Shown: positions 43,927 through 52,019, numbered from the stretch's first letter. The stretch is DNA of 54,336 nucleotides from an uncultured Clostridia bacterium (GCA_944392445.1 CALXWT010000004.1:1-54336), one strand, 5' to 3'. Made by a program: numbers and translations. Notes: generated from the sequence alone by a model not told the origin.

Positions 43927-44118
43927 TTAGACTTTAAGTCTACCTCTCATAGCATTTTTTACAACGCTTATTAATTTTCTTATACCAAACCAAGTTAGAT
44001 ATAATGCAATACCACCAGCAAGGACTATACCTATGATAGTTGCAACATCTCCAGGAGATATAGATTCATTAAGAGTTGTACCAACAGTATTTAATGCATT
44101 AGTAATCTCTGCGTCCAT
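43927..44118 (-). CDS. major coat protein (pVIII-like)
   Basis: 63 residues with the three-zone design of filamentous coat proteins: an acidic polar N-terminus (MDAEITNALNTVGTTLNES), a membrane helix (VATIIGIVLAGGIALYLTWF) and a basic C-terminus (RKLISVVKNAMRGRLKV) that would line the DNA. No separate signal peptide is visible, unlike M13 pVIII, but several Gram-positive coat proteins lack one. AAAGGAG is close to the ATG at 44118. Terminator-like hairpins follow it. Confidence 0.85.
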   Translation of the reverse strand: MDAEITNALNTVGTTLNESISPGDVATIIGIVLAGGIALYLTWFGIRKLISVVKNAMRGRLKV

Positions 44119-44230
44119 AAAAAAACTCCTTTCTTTAAATTACATTTTATATAAATAGTACAAAAAGAATATAAAATATTGAAAAACCTCAATATTAAAA
44201 AGCTATATTACGCATTTTTTAAAGGGTGCT

Positions 44231-44276
44231 ACACTCAAACGCCGTTAGGCTTGTCACTAAAACGTTTCGCCGTTTT
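44231..44276 (-). repeat. second copy of the origin-region motif and adjacent hairpin
   Basis: ACACTCAAACGCCGTTAGGC (44231-44250) closely matches 40062-40082 in the same orientation. It is followed by AAAACG-TTTCGC-CGTTTT (44259-44276), a hairpin. It lies in the 230-base gap between the coat and OB-like genes. Function unknown, possibly a second origin or replication-protein site. Confidence 0.6.
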
Positions 44277-44348
44277 ATCACGATATAAATAGAAGGGCTA
44301 CGTAAGTAAAAGTGGTTTAAATAACAATTTATTTTAATTAACTACTTT

Positions 44349-44618
44349 TTAACGAATATCTATATCAATAAAATTAACATTCCATCTATCTTTGTTATAA
44401 TTTACTCCAAAAGTAATAACAACATCTTCTAATGCATTTAAATCTAATTCTAGAACTTTATTTTTATATTTACCAAAAATCATAAAAGAGCAAGGATTGT
44501 TATTACAATCTAATAAATTTAATTTTAAAAATGTTTTATCTTCTTCCTTTAATTCATCTGCATTTCTTCTCGCTATCTCTTGTATATTTAAAATTTTAAA
44601 ATTTGAACTATATTCCAT
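44349..44618 (-). CDS. provirus early protein, possibly single-stranded DNA-binding (pV-like)
   Basis: 89 residues from the ATG at 44618 (AAAGGA upstream). It is the first gene after the strong leftward promoter. The sequence is strand-rich (FLKLNLLDCNNNPCSFMIF, KVLELDLNALEDVVITFG, WNVNFIDIDIR), fitting a small beta-barrel, and filamentous phages have a pV-like single-stranded DNA-binding protein of about this length. No diagnostic motif is visible, so the assignment rests on size, fold guess and position. A role in switching from double- to single-strand replication would follow. Confidence 0.55.
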   Translation of the reverse strand: MEYSSNFKILNIQEIARRNADELKEEDKTFLKLNLLDCNNNPCSFMIFGKYKNKVLELDLNALEDVVITFGVNYNKDRWNVNFIDIDIR

Positions 44619-44673
44619 ATTAAAAACATTCCTTTCTAATTAACTATAAGTAATATTCACAACATCTTTATTT

Positions 44674-44693
44674 ATACAATTATTTAGTTGTAT
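44674..44693. promoter_or_regulatory. operator O1, 20-bp palindrome
   Basis: ATACAATTA-TT-TAGTTGTAT, an imperfect 20-bp inverted repeat of the same consensus as O2 and O3. It lies downstream of the leftward promoter start. Confidence 0.8.
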
Positions 44694-44703
44694 TTTCAAA
44701 AAC

Positions 44704-44732
44704 AGTATACAACTAATTTGTTGTATTGTCAA
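44704..44732 (-). promoter_or_regulatory. leftward (lytic) promoter of the provirus
   Basis: Minus-strand TTGACA (44727-44732), 17-bp spacer, TATACT (44704-44709). It is the strongest promoter of the element and drives the structural and replication genes. Operator O2 covers the spacer and part of the -10 box. Confidence 0.85.
44707..44726. promoter_or_regulatory. operator O2, 20-bp palindrome
   Basis: ATACAACTA-AT-TTGTTGTAT, fully within the leftward promoter. Confidence 0.85.
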
Positions 44733-44754
44733 TACAATTATTTAATTGTATTGT
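44726..44754 (+). promoter_or_regulatory. rightward promoter of the repressor gene
   Basis: TTGTCA 44726-44731, 17-bp spacer, TATTGT 44749-44754. Its -35 box shares bases with that of the leftward promoter, and O3 fills the spacer. Confidence 0.65.
44732..44751. promoter_or_regulatory. operator O3, 20-bp palindrome
   Basis: ATACAATTA-TT-TAATTGTAT. It starts 25 bases after O2 and lies between -35 and -10 of the repressor promoter, fitting autoregulation. Confidence 0.85.
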
Positions 44755-44778
44755 AAAATTTTTATAGAGGTGATACAG

Positions 44779-45012
44779 TTGAGTAAAACTAGATTAAAAG
44801 ATTTAAGAGAAGATAAAGACTTGTATCAAAAAGATATAGCTAAAATATTAAATATAAAACAACAACAATATTCCAGATATGAAACAGATGAAACAGAAAT
44901 AAGTGTAACATTATTAAAAGAATTAGCTTTATTTTATAAAACAAGTACTGATTATATCTTAAAATTAACAGATGAAAATAAACCGTATCCACGAAAGAAA
45001 GGGGAAAAATAA
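44779..45012 (+). CDS. provirus repressor, Xre/cI-type HTH
   Basis: 77 residues from the TTG at 44779, chosen because AGAGGTG lies six bases upstream; a TTG further up (44746) lies inside operator O3. A complete HTH_3 domain: RLKDLREDKDLYQKDIAKIL, then QQQYSRYETDETEI (recognition helix) and LLKELALFYKTSTDYIL. It has no C-terminal dimerisation or RecA-cleavage domain, so induction cannot rely on self-cleavage. The three adjacent palindromes are very likely its binding sites. It is the first gene of the immunity operon. Confidence 0.88.
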   Translation: MSKTRLKDLREDKDLYQKDIAKILNIKQQQYSRYETDETEISVTLLKELALFYKTSTDYILKLTDENKPYPRKKGEK

Positions 45013-45279
45013 ATGTACACAGATTTAAAAACATATCTAATGCATATACAAATGTTAGAAATAATAAATATAATAACTTATGGCTTAATAATAATAGTAC
45101 CATCATTAATAACCAAAATATATACAGATAATCTAAAATATACACTAATAGTATTTATTATATGTACAATAGTTGGATACTTAATATATGCAACAAATCA
45201 AATAAAAGCAGATAATCATAAATTACAAATAGATATGTATTTACAATTAAAAGAAATAAAAAAAGAAGGGAAAAACTGA
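45013..45279 (+). CDS. small membrane protein of the immunity operon
   Basis: 88 residues, directly abutting the repressor stop (45012/45013) with AAGGGG upstream. Two membrane segments (IINIITYGLIIIVPSLITKI and LIVFIICTIVGYLIYATN), then a charged coil (LQIDMYLQLKEIKKEGKN). Co-expression with a repressor in the lysogen suggests immunity or superinfection exclusion at the membrane, but this is inferred from location only. Its stop codon, TGA at 45277-45279, lies within the att core, in the copy of the tRNA-Phe anticodon loop, so it is retained in both the integrated and circular forms. Confidence 0.7.
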   Translation: MYTDLKTYLMHIQMLEIINIITYGLIIIVPSLITKIYTDNLKYTLIVFIICTIVGYLIYATNQIKADNHKLQIDMYLQLKEIKKEGKN

Positions 45280-45334
45280 AAATCCCTGTGTCAGTGGTTC
45301 GATTCCACTTCAAGCCACCAAAAAAAGTACCTAA
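45275..45334 (+). repeat. attR, 60-bp core
   Basis: A perfect match to 37764-37823. It holds the 3' part of tRNA-Phe only (no 5' half), followed by a terminator (AGTACCT 45326-45332 with AGGTACT 45342-45348, then T-tract). Confidence 0.95.
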
Positions 45335-45364
45335 CTTTTAGAGGTACTATTTTTTATGCTTATA

Positions 45365-45393
45365 TTGAATTACATAATCTAGTATGCTATAAT
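45365..45393 (+). promoter_or_regulatory. promoter of the TraX-like gene
   Basis: TTGAAT 45365-45370, 17-bp spacer, TATAAT 45388-45393, just outside attR. Confidence 0.75.
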
Positions 45394-45432
45394 TTTTAAA
45401 GTTGTAGTTTATTAAAAAGGAGCACCTTTAAT

Positions 45433-46170
45433 ATGACAAGTTTTGTTTTAAAAATAATTGCACTTATAACCATGTTTATAGATCATTCCGGATATGTTTT
45501 TATGGGAGGTTTTAGTTTTTTTAACTATATTGGTAGAATTGCTTTTCCAATATTTGCTTTTCAAATTAGTGAGGGCTATAAACATACTAAAAACTTAAAA
45601 AAATATTTTCTTAGACTTGGTTTGTTTGCATTAATATCTCAAGTTCCGTTTTCTTTGTTCTCTCACAAATATCTTAGTGGAAATGTTTTAACCTTAAATG
45701 TGTTTTTTACTTTGTATTTGGGACTTTTATCAATATATTTGTATGATTATATTGTCGGATTATTTAAACACAAAACTATTGAGACTAATGATTCTATTGC
45801 CACTAAATCAAATACTGTGTTAACTAATATTGGTAGAATTATTGGAATATTTATAATGATACTGATTGCTTATATTGCCAAACTAATAAATGCTGATTAT
45901 GGTTTTTGGGGTGTGCTTGTTGTTTTTGTATTTTATATTTTTAATTCAAAGAAGTTGCTAATGACTATTGCATTTTTTATACTATGTATGGCAAAATATG
46001 CTATTCAATATATTAATAGTAATTTTTATTTTGCATATTTGATACTTGCCTTGTGTACATTCTTGCCAATAATTTTTATAACTGCTTATAATGGTAAGCA
46101 AGGTTCAAAAATAAAATATTTATTATATATTTTTTATCCACTACATTTACTTATTTTATATTTTTTATAG
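45433..46170 (+). CDS. TraX-family membrane protein
   Basis: 245 residues with about eight hydrophobic segments. The start VLKIIALITMFIDHSGYVF with the Asp-His pair and the block YIGRIAFPIFAFQISEGYKHT are characteristic of TraX-like proteins. TraX in conjugative plasmids acetylates pilin; the many chromosomal relatives in clostridia lack known function and may be acyltransferases acting on surface molecules. It has its own promoter and lies outside the provirus. A terminator follows at 46252-46293. No conjugation genes are near. Confidence 0.88.
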   Translation: MTSFVLKIIALITMFIDHSGYVFMGGFSFFNYIGRIAFPIFAFQISEGYKHTKNLKKYFLRLGLFALISQVPFSLFSHKYLSGNVLTLNVFFTLYLGLLSIYLYDYIVGLFKHKTIETNDSIATKSNTVLTNIGRIIGIFIMILIAYIAKLINADYGFWGVLVVFVFYIFNSKKLLMTIAFFILCMAKYAIQYINSNFYFAYLILALCTFLPIIFITAYNGKQGSKIKYLLYIFYPLHLLILYFL

Positions 46171-46251
46171 CAAATAAGTACCTATGGCCCTACATAGCAA
46201 TCAAAAATTGCAGTCTAAATACCCTAGAGCCTTGGTGTCTTCCAAAATTAA

Positions 46252-46293
46252 AGAGTACTCAAATTTAATATTTTGTACTCTTCAATTTTTTTA
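46252..46293. terminator. terminator between the TraX-like gene and the S41 protease gene
   Basis: AGAGTAC...GTACTCT followed by TTCAATTTTTTTATT on the plus strand, between converging genes. Confidence 0.8.
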
Positions 46294-46324
46294 TTATAAA
46301 TTATTTAAGTAGAACTTCGTTTTC

Positions 46325-47527
46325 TTACTTAGTTAATTCTTCTATAGCTCTTTGAAGTTGAGTATCATTTTCATCTGTTACTTCTTCTATATCGTCTGGT
46401 AATTCAACTGTAATGTTGGGTTCTATTCCAATTTCGTTTATCTTATTTCTATTTGGTGTGCAGTACTCTTCTGTTGTCATTTTTAATCCACTTCCGTCTG
46501 ATAATCTTAGTAACGTTTGTATAACTCCTTTTCCGAAAGTTGTAGTACCTATTATTGTTGCTTTTTCATAATCTTTAAGTGCTCCTGCAAATATTTCTGA
46601 AGCACTTGCCGAATTTTCATTAACCAATACTACTATTGGTATGTCTATAATTGGCTCTTCCTCAGATTCTATTGTTGTTTTCTCTCCATCTTTATTGGTT
46701 TCTATTAAAAGAGTACTCCCTTTGTCACAAATCATTTCTAGCATATCTATTGCTTCATCTACTACTCCTCCACCGTTTCCACGGATATCTATTATTAATG
46801 ATGTTGCACCTTGCTCTTTTAAGCTTTCGTAATTTTCCTTAAATTCGTTAGCTGTTCCTCCGTCAAAGTCTAGAACCTGTATATATGCTATATCATTTTC
46901 TAGCATTTTAGAATTTATATGACTTACTTCTATTCTTCTTCTTTCCACATCTAATTCTATGGTTTCTTCTCCACGCTCTATTCCTAGCCTTACTGTGGTT
47001 CCCTCTTCACCTTTTATTGCATTTGATAATTCAGTTATGTTATCTGCTGTTAATTTTTCTCCATTAACTGTAGTTATCATATCTCCAGCTTGCATACCAG
47101 CCTCTAATGCAGGCGACTCTTCCATAACATCTACTACTTCTATTGTTCCCTCTTCGTAGTTTACTATCATATATATTCCTATTCCGACATATTTTCCCAT
47201 TGCCGTATCATACTGTGCATCCATTTCCTCTTTTGTGTAATATACAGTATATTCATCGCCAACTCCAGCTACATACCCTTTTATAGCTGTTTCAAGCATC
47301 TGCTCATCATCTAGTTCTCCTATATATCCATGTTCCAATATTGTTCTAATATATGCTAGTGTTGTTTCAATTCCAGTAGTTCCATCTCCAACTGCAATAT
47401 TGCTTATGCTTGCAGATGAAGTTATTCTCTCGGTAACCACTATAGCAGTTACTAAAGTTGTTATTAAGGCAGTAATTATTATTAACATTACTGCCTTATA
47501 AATTCTTTGAGCTTTTTCACTATTCAT
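46325..47527 (-). CDS. C-terminal processing peptidase, S41 family (CtpA-like)
   Basis: 400 residues. N-terminal signal-anchor (VMLIIITALITTLVTAIVV), a helical part, PDZ domain (about 105-190; VEVVDVMEESPALEAG, DMITTVNGEKL) and the protease domain with catalytic Ser in NENSASASEIFAGAL and Lys in TTFGKGVIQT. It cuts extracytoplasmic proteins. It lies downstream of ftsE-ftsX-M23 genes, a common grouping in clostridia in which the protease may control the hydrolases. GAAAGGATATG precedes the start. Repeat family 2 copy B lies before it. Confidence 0.94.
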   Translation of the reverse strand: MNSEKAQRIYKAVMLIIITALITTLVTAIVVTERITSSASISNIAVGDGTTGIETTLAYIRTILEHGYIGELDDEQMLETAIKGYVAGVGDEYTVYYTKEEMDAQYDTAMGKYVGIGIYMIVNYEEGTIEVVDVMEESPALEAGMQAGDMITTVNGEKLTADNITELSNAIKGEEGTTVRLGIERGEETIELDVERRRIEVSHINSKMLENDIAYIQVLDFDGGTANEFKENYESLKEQGATSLIIDIRGNGGGVVDEAIDMLEMICDKGSTLLIETNKDGEKTTIESEEEPIIDIPIVVLVNENSASASEIFAGALKDYEKATIIGTTTFGKGVIQTLLRLSDGSGLKMTTEEYCTPNRNKINEIGIEPNITVELPDDIEEVTDENDTQLQRAIEELTK

Positions 47528-47604
47528 AAAAAAATCATATCCTTTCTATGTAGTCAATGTATATTTTATATTAATATATATGTTTTTCTAACTTTTTATA
47601 TGAG

Positions 47605-47627
47605 ATTGCTATAAGCTAGCAATCTCA
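47605..47627. terminator. hairpin next to repeat family 2 copy B
   Basis: GAGATTGCT pairs with AGCAATCTC around ATAAGCT, followed by a T-rich tract on the plus strand. No plus-strand gene ends here, so it may belong to the repeat. Confidence 0.5.
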
Positions 47628-47628
47628 C

Positions 47629-47751
47629 TTTTTTATTGTATAGGAAAAATCGATGTTTTCTTTGCTATTTCAGTATTTTTAACGATTTTTGCTATACAAC
47701 AAGTTTAGTTTTCCTTAGGCTGTGCATATTCGTGAAACGAAATACACATGT
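47629..47751. repeat. hairpin repeat family 2, copy B
   Basis: Same order of blocks as 6311-6404, with about 30 more bases in the first hairpin loop. TTGTATA and TATACAA arms flank AAAAATCG/CGATTTTT, and a stem GTGCAT/ATACAC follows. A further stem built on GTGTGCGT / ACGCACAC follows at about 47750-47784. Confidence 0.7.
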
Positions 47752-47810
47752 GTGCGTCGAAAACTTGCTTTCGCTAACGCACACCTTTCTTATTATATTT
47801 ACTTATGAGT

Positions 47811-49007
47811 TTATGTAGTAGGTGCTTTCACGAATTGCCATGGATTAGTACACGTTCCATTTACTCTTACTTCAAAATGTAAGTGTGGTCCTGTAGAATT
47901 TCCAGTTGAACCAACCTCCATTATTACATCTCCTTGCTTAACTTGTGTATTTACTGAGGTTAAAATTTTATTTCCGTGTCCGTATAATGTAACCACTCCA
48001 TCTCCATGGTTTACCATTACACAGTTTCCATAGCCACCGAGCCATCCTGCATAAGTAACTATTCCATCTGCTGCTGCTACAACTGGTGTTCCTGTAGGTG
48101 TATTACCAATGTCTATTCCTGTATGTTCTCTTACCACTCCTTGTATAGGGTGTTCCCTCACGCCATAATCAGAAGTTACTGCCGTTCCACTAATTGCAAC
48201 TGGCCAAAGCATTTCTCCTCCTGTATATTGTATATCTGGATCAATTACACTTGTTGCTAACAATATTTGTCGTTGTATTTCTGCTTGTTCATTTTTATAT
48301 TCAGTTAATTGTTCTTGTAACTCTTTTTCTTCTTCTGATAATTGACTTACATAACTTTCCAATAGTGTCTGCATATTACTTAAAACTATTGTGGTTTGTT
48401 CACTTTTAGCTTTAAGAATTTGAATTTCTGATTGCTCATTCTCAAGCTTTTGCTTTGTAGTCTCTATATTGTCCTTTTCTTCTTCTATTTGATTTATCAA
48501 TACTCCATCATATTCTGCTATCTCTTGAATCATATATGACCTAGATATAAAGTCTGTTATACTTCTAGATTTTAGCAAAATATCTAAATATTGAGTATCT
48601 CCTGCCTCATATATTGCGACCAATCTTTTGGCAAGTAAATCACTCTTTTCTTCATAGTTTTGTGAGGCAATCTGTAATTTTTGTGTTGCTTCGTCTATTG
48701 AAGTTTGTAAAGTTTGCATTTTATTTCCAAGTTCTTGAACCTCGTTTTGATATTGCATTATTTTATCTTCTGTTTCTTGTACTCTTAACATTGTATCTGA
48801 TAATTCATCTTGAACATATTCAAGTTCAGTATTTGCTTCATCTATTTTGTTTTCAACTTCTTCTTGCTGTTTTTTTAGTTCATCTGTTATACTATTTGTT
48901 ACTTCGTTTGTAACTTCATTTGTTAAAGAATTATCGGCAAATACAAAAGTACAAAAATATTGTAATATTAAAATTATCAATATAATAGAAATTATCTTCT
49001 TTTTCAT
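47811..49007 (-). CDS. secreted M23-family peptidoglycan hydrolase with coiled coil
   Basis: 398 residues. Signal peptide (IISIILIILILQYFCTFVFA), then a coiled coil from about residue 40 to 250 and a C-terminal LytM/M23 domain: HTGIDIGN holds His and Asp of the zinc site and GPHLHFEVRVN holds the HxH. The layout is that of PcsB/EnvC-type proteins, which are switched on by FtsEX at the division site. A short repeated TNEV segment follows the signal peptide. The active-site residues are intact, so this may be a true hydrolase. It follows a similar gene at 49142. Confidence 0.9.
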   Translation of the reverse strand: MKKKIISIILIILILQYFCTFVFADNSLTNEVTNEVTNSITDELKKQQEEVENKIDEANTELEYVQDELSDTMLRVQETEDKIMQYQNEVQELGNKMQTLQTSIDEATQKLQIASQNYEEKSDLLAKRLVAIYEAGDTQYLDILLKSRSITDFISRSYMIQEIAEYDGVLINQIEEEKDNIETTKQKLENEQSEIQILKAKSEQTTIVLSNMQTLLESYVSQLSEEEKELQEQLTEYKNEQAEIQRQILLATSVIDPDIQYTGGEMLWPVAISGTAVTSDYGVREHPIQGVVREHTGIDIGNTPTGTPVVAAADGIVTYAGWLGGYGNCVMVNHGDGVVTLYGHGNKILTSVNTQVKQGDVIMEVGSTGNSTGPHLHFEVRVNGTCTNPWQFVKAPTT

Positions 49008-49081
49008 ATTTGCTAATTATCCTTTTCTCTTAAATTTAGATTTTTAAGGAATATCTATAAACCTATATTCTTACTTTTGAA

Positions 49082-49140
49082 AGACCTGTCCCAAAAGATG
49101 ACAGACTTGTCCCATTTAGACCTGTCCCCATACATGACAT
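49082..49140. repeat. GGGACAGG repeat remnants at the 3' end of the M23 gene
   Basis: GACCTGTCCC occurs twice (about 49083 and 49119) with TGACAGACTTGTCCC between. This matches the second half of the unit at 34194-34258. Confidence 0.65.
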
Positions 49141-49141
49141 T

Positions 49142-50344
49142 TTAGTATAATGGATACAATGTTGGATGTGTTGTATATTGTAGTGGGTCTACTCTATAAG
49201 AGTTATCTGTTCCACCTATGTATACTTCATAATGTAAATGTGGTCCTGTTGAAATTCCTGTGTTTCCAGATGTAGCAATTTGTTCTCCTCTAGAAACAGT
49301 TTGTCCTTCGCTTACGTTATATCCTGATAAATGTCCAAAGCCCGTGTAATATCCGTCTCCATGGTCTATCATTATATAATTTCCATATCCTGATAACCAT
49401 CTTGCTATTATAACTTTTCCGTCTGCTGGTGCATAGACTGGTGCATAGCTAACAGGTATATCTACTGCTCCATGGTTAGATGATGCTCCAACTGTTGGAC
49501 TTGGTCTAGGTCCAAAATAAGAAGATATATAATTGTACCATGATGTATTTGAAGATAGTGGCCAACTAAGTGTTCCTTCAAAACTACCTATATAGCTTCC
49601 AGATCCACCAGAACTTGCATTATTTTGTGCTATAATTTCATCTATATCATTTTGTGCTTCTTCAATAGCCGATTCAAACTCATCTATTTGTGCTTGCAAT
49701 TCATCTTCTTGCTGCTCTAAATTTGCTACTACCACTTGTTTTTTTGCTTGTGCAGTTTCTAAACTTTGGCTTTTAGCTTCTATTTCTTTTTTAGACTCAT
49801 CTATTTCATTTTTCTCTTTTTCTAATTGTTGCTTTTTGTCCTCTGTTTCTTTTTGTTTAGCTTTAATAGAGTCTATAACAGTTTGGTCTGCTTCAGCAAT
49901 TTCTTCTATTCTATAATAATTAGATATAAATGCAGAAATATCTTCAGAGCCAAGAAGTGCATCTAAATATGTTGTTTGTCCATTTTCATATATTGCTACA
50001 AGTCTTTGTAGTAGCAATTCTTCTTTGTCTGCAGTTTCTTGCTCCAACTCTTTTATTTCTTTTTCTGTGTTAGCTATTGTGTCTTCTAATGTATTTATTT
50101 TTTGGTTTAACTCATCTATTTGTGATGTATAGCTATCTATTTGTGCAGTAAGATTTAATATTTCTTCCATAATTGACTCTTTCTCTGCTGTTACTTCTTC
50201 TTTTTGACTTTCTACCTCATCACGTTGATTTTCTAAGTCGTCTTTTTTATCTTGTAATTCTGAAACACTTGATGCAATTACTTGTATGGAACATATTCCT
50301 AAAATAATTAAAGTTAAAATTATAGAAACTATTTTTTTCATCAT
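49142..50344 (-). CDS. secreted M23-family peptidoglycan hydrolase with coiled coil, FtsEX partner candidate
   Basis: 400 residues. Signal peptide (IVSIILTLIILGICSIQVIA), a long coiled coil rich in Glu, Lys and Gln (about 25-240), a Gly/Ser linker (SSGGSGSYIG) and a C-terminal M23 domain with NHGAVDIPV and GPHLHYEVYIG. It lies 86 bases downstream of ftsX, the usual site of the FtsEX-activated hydrolase (PcsB, EnvC, CwlO). Two such genes in tandem suggest duplication and division of labour. AAAGGAGAGAC precedes the start. Confidence 0.92.
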   Translation of the reverse strand: MMKKIVSIILTLIILGICSIQVIASSVSELQDKKDDLENQRDEVESQKEEVTAEKESIMEEILNLTAQIDSYTSQIDELNQKINTLEDTIANTEKEIKELEQETADKEELLLQRLVAIYENGQTTYLDALLGSEDISAFISNYYRIEEIAEADQTVIDSIKAKQKETEDKKQQLEKEKNEIDESKKEIEAKSQSLETAQAKKQVVVANLEQQEDELQAQIDEFESAIEEAQNDIDEIIAQNNASSGGSGSYIGSFEGTLSWPLSSNTSWYNYISSYFGPRPSPTVGASSNHGAVDIPVSYAPVYAPADGKVIIARWLSGYGNYIMIDHGDGYYTGFGHLSGYNVSEGQTVSRGEQIATSGNTGISTGPHLHYEVYIGGTDNSYRVDPLQYTTHPTLYPLY

Positions 50345-50430
50345 AAGATTGTCTCTCCTTTATATTTATCTTATATTTGCTATCTATATCTTTTGTTCTA
50401 ACTTTATATAATATAAACATTAAATAAACC

Positions 50431-51333
50431 TTAAACTTCTAAGTATTTTCTCATTGAAATTGCACTACCTACTGCACCAATTCCTATACCCATTCCTATG
50501 TAAACTACAAATAACATCGATAACATATTTGAATAAGTTAATAAATTATATCCCATCACGTTCATTACTTCGCTACTTGATATTTTATCAGCAATGAAAT
50601 TATATGTAAATCCAAGTATTACAATAGTTATAATTGCAGAAATAATACCTATCAAAATACCTTCTACTATAAATGGCCATCTAATAAATCCATTTGTTGC
50701 TCCAACATATTTCATAATAGATATTTCTTTTCTTCTTGCATGAACTGTAAGCTTTATCGTATTTGCTATTATAAATACTGAAATTAGTATTAGCAATACC
50801 AATATAACTCCAGTTGCTGTTCTAATACCATTAGCAATATCTATTAGTTTATTTATTGTATCACTTCCTACTGTAATTTTTGCAACATTTTCAAATGTTG
50901 ATATTTGAGTTTTAATTTCATCAGTCTTAGTCAAATCTGTTAAAGTTATTTTGTAAGATGCTTTAAATGGATTATCTTCACCAGAATATGCATCAAGAAT
51001 AGATGAATCCTCACCAAGCCATGATTTCATTGTATTTAAAGCTTCCTCTTGAGATACATACTCTATTGTATTTATATAAGGTAATTCTTTAATTTTAGCT
51101 TCAAGTTCCTTTTCTTGTTCTGCTGTTGCTTCTGGATTTATAAATACATTCATTTCTTGAACACCTTGAACCTGTTGCATTATATAGTTTACGTTTTCTC
51201 CTATTAAAAAGAAAATACCAAATATAAACATTGTAGCACACATAATAATTAATGATGCTGCTGTTGATTTTTTATTTTTAAAAAAGTTTCTAAAACCTTC
51301 CCCTATTAAATAACCAAAAATACTATATTTCAC
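50431..51333 (-). CDS. ftsX: cell division ABC transporter-like permease FtsX
   Basis: 300 residues from the GTG at 51333 (AAGGTGGG about nine bases upstream), giving MKYSIFGYLIGEGFRNFF, the usual FtsX start. Longer frames begin at 51357. It has an N-terminal membrane helix, an extracellular domain of about 110 residues (VNVF-type strand, EALNTMKSWLGEDSSILDAY) and three C-terminal helices, as in the family. It passes the ATPase signal of FtsE to the coiled coil of an M23 hydrolase outside. The 11-base overlap with ftsE indicates coupled translation. Confidence 0.95.
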   Translation of the reverse strand: MKYSIFGYLIGEGFRNFFKNKKSTAASLIIMCATMFIFGIFFLIGENVNYIMQQVQGVQEMNVFINPEATAEQEKELEAKIKELPYINTIEYVSQEEALNTMKSWLGEDSSILDAYSGEDNPFKASYKITLTDLTKTDEIKTQISTFENVAKITVGSDTINKLIDIANGIRTATGVILVLLILISVFIIANTIKLTVHARRKEISIMKYVGATNGFIRWPFIVEGILIGIISAIITIVILGFTYNFIADKISSSEVMNVMGYNLLTYSNMLSMLFVVYIGMGIGIGAVGSAISMRKYLEV

Positions 51334-52009
51334 TATCATACCCACCTTTTTTATCATCTCTTATTATATTGCCTTTTTCAATTTGAATAACTCTTTTCTT
51401 CATTCTATCTACTATATCCTTTGCGTGAGTTGCAACTACTACAGTTGTTCCTCTAGCATTTATATCATTTAGTAACATCATAATTTCCCAAGCTGTATCT
51501 GGATCTAGGTTTCCTGTAGGCTCGTCCGCTATAATCATGGATGGATTGTTAACTAATGCTCTTGCTAAAGCTACTCTTTGTTGCTCTCCACCAGACAACT
51601 CATTTGGATAAACTTTTGCCTTATCACTTAATCCAACTAATGATAGTACCATTGGTACTTGTCTTCTAATATGTTTTGGTGTTGCTCTTACTATGTACAT
51701 TGCATATGCAACATTATCATATACAGTTCTATCAGGTAAAAGCCTAAAATCTTGGAAAACGACTCCCATACTTCTTCTTAAAAAAGGTACTCTTTTTGGT
51801 TTTAAAAAAGTAGTATCTTTTCCGTTTATAATAATATGTCCTGATGTAGGTTCTTCTTCTTTTAATATAAGTTTAATCAAAGTAGATTTTCCTGAGCCAG
51901 AGCTACCTACTAAGAATGCAAACTCCCCTTTATCAATTTTAAAATTTGCATTATGAACAGCTTCTGTACCTGTATCATATTTCTTATTTACATTTCTAAA
52001 CTCTATCAT
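51323..52009 (-). CDS. ftsE: cell division ATP-binding protein FtsE
   Basis: 228 residues. Walker A GSSGSGKST, signature LSGGEQQRVALARAL, Walker B MIIADEPTGNLD. The start IEFRNVNKKYDTGTEAVHN is typical. It controls cell wall cleavage through FtsX. It is the first gene of the ftsE-ftsX-M23 run, with a promoter at 52168-52196 and a GGGACAGGC repeat between promoter and start, so the repeat is probably in the 5' leader. Confidence 0.96.
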   Translation of the reverse strand: MIEFRNVNKKYDTGTEAVHNANFKIDKGEFAFLVGSSGSGKSTLIKLILKEEEPTSGHIIINGKDTTFLKPKRVPFLRRSMGVVFQDFRLLPDRTVYDNVAYAMYIVRATPKHIRRQVPMVLSLVGLSDKAKVYPNELSGGEQQRVALARALVNNPSMIIADEPTGNLDPDTAWEIMMLLNDINARGTTVVVATHAKDIVDRMKKRVIQIEKGNIIRDDKKGGYDSEI

Positions 52010-52019
52010 ACTTTTCTCC

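Larger units (their letters stand above)
37764..45274. mobile_element. filamentous (inovirus-type) provirus, 7,511 bp
   Basis: It is bounded by a perfect 60-bp repeat derived from the 3' half of tRNA-Phe. Inside are the expected inovirus genes in order: a possible single-stranded DNA-binding protein, a 63-residue coat protein, Zot-type ATPase, small membrane proteins, a pIII-like adsorption protein, a pVI-like protein, a gene II/X-type replication protein and a tyrosine integrase, with a divergent repressor gene. Size, gene order and the Zot plus gene II pairing are established inovirus features. No lysis, tail or capsid genes of other phages are present. Gram-positive inoviruses are known but rare in cultured form. 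The circular form should be the same length, 7,511 bp. Confidence 0.92.
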
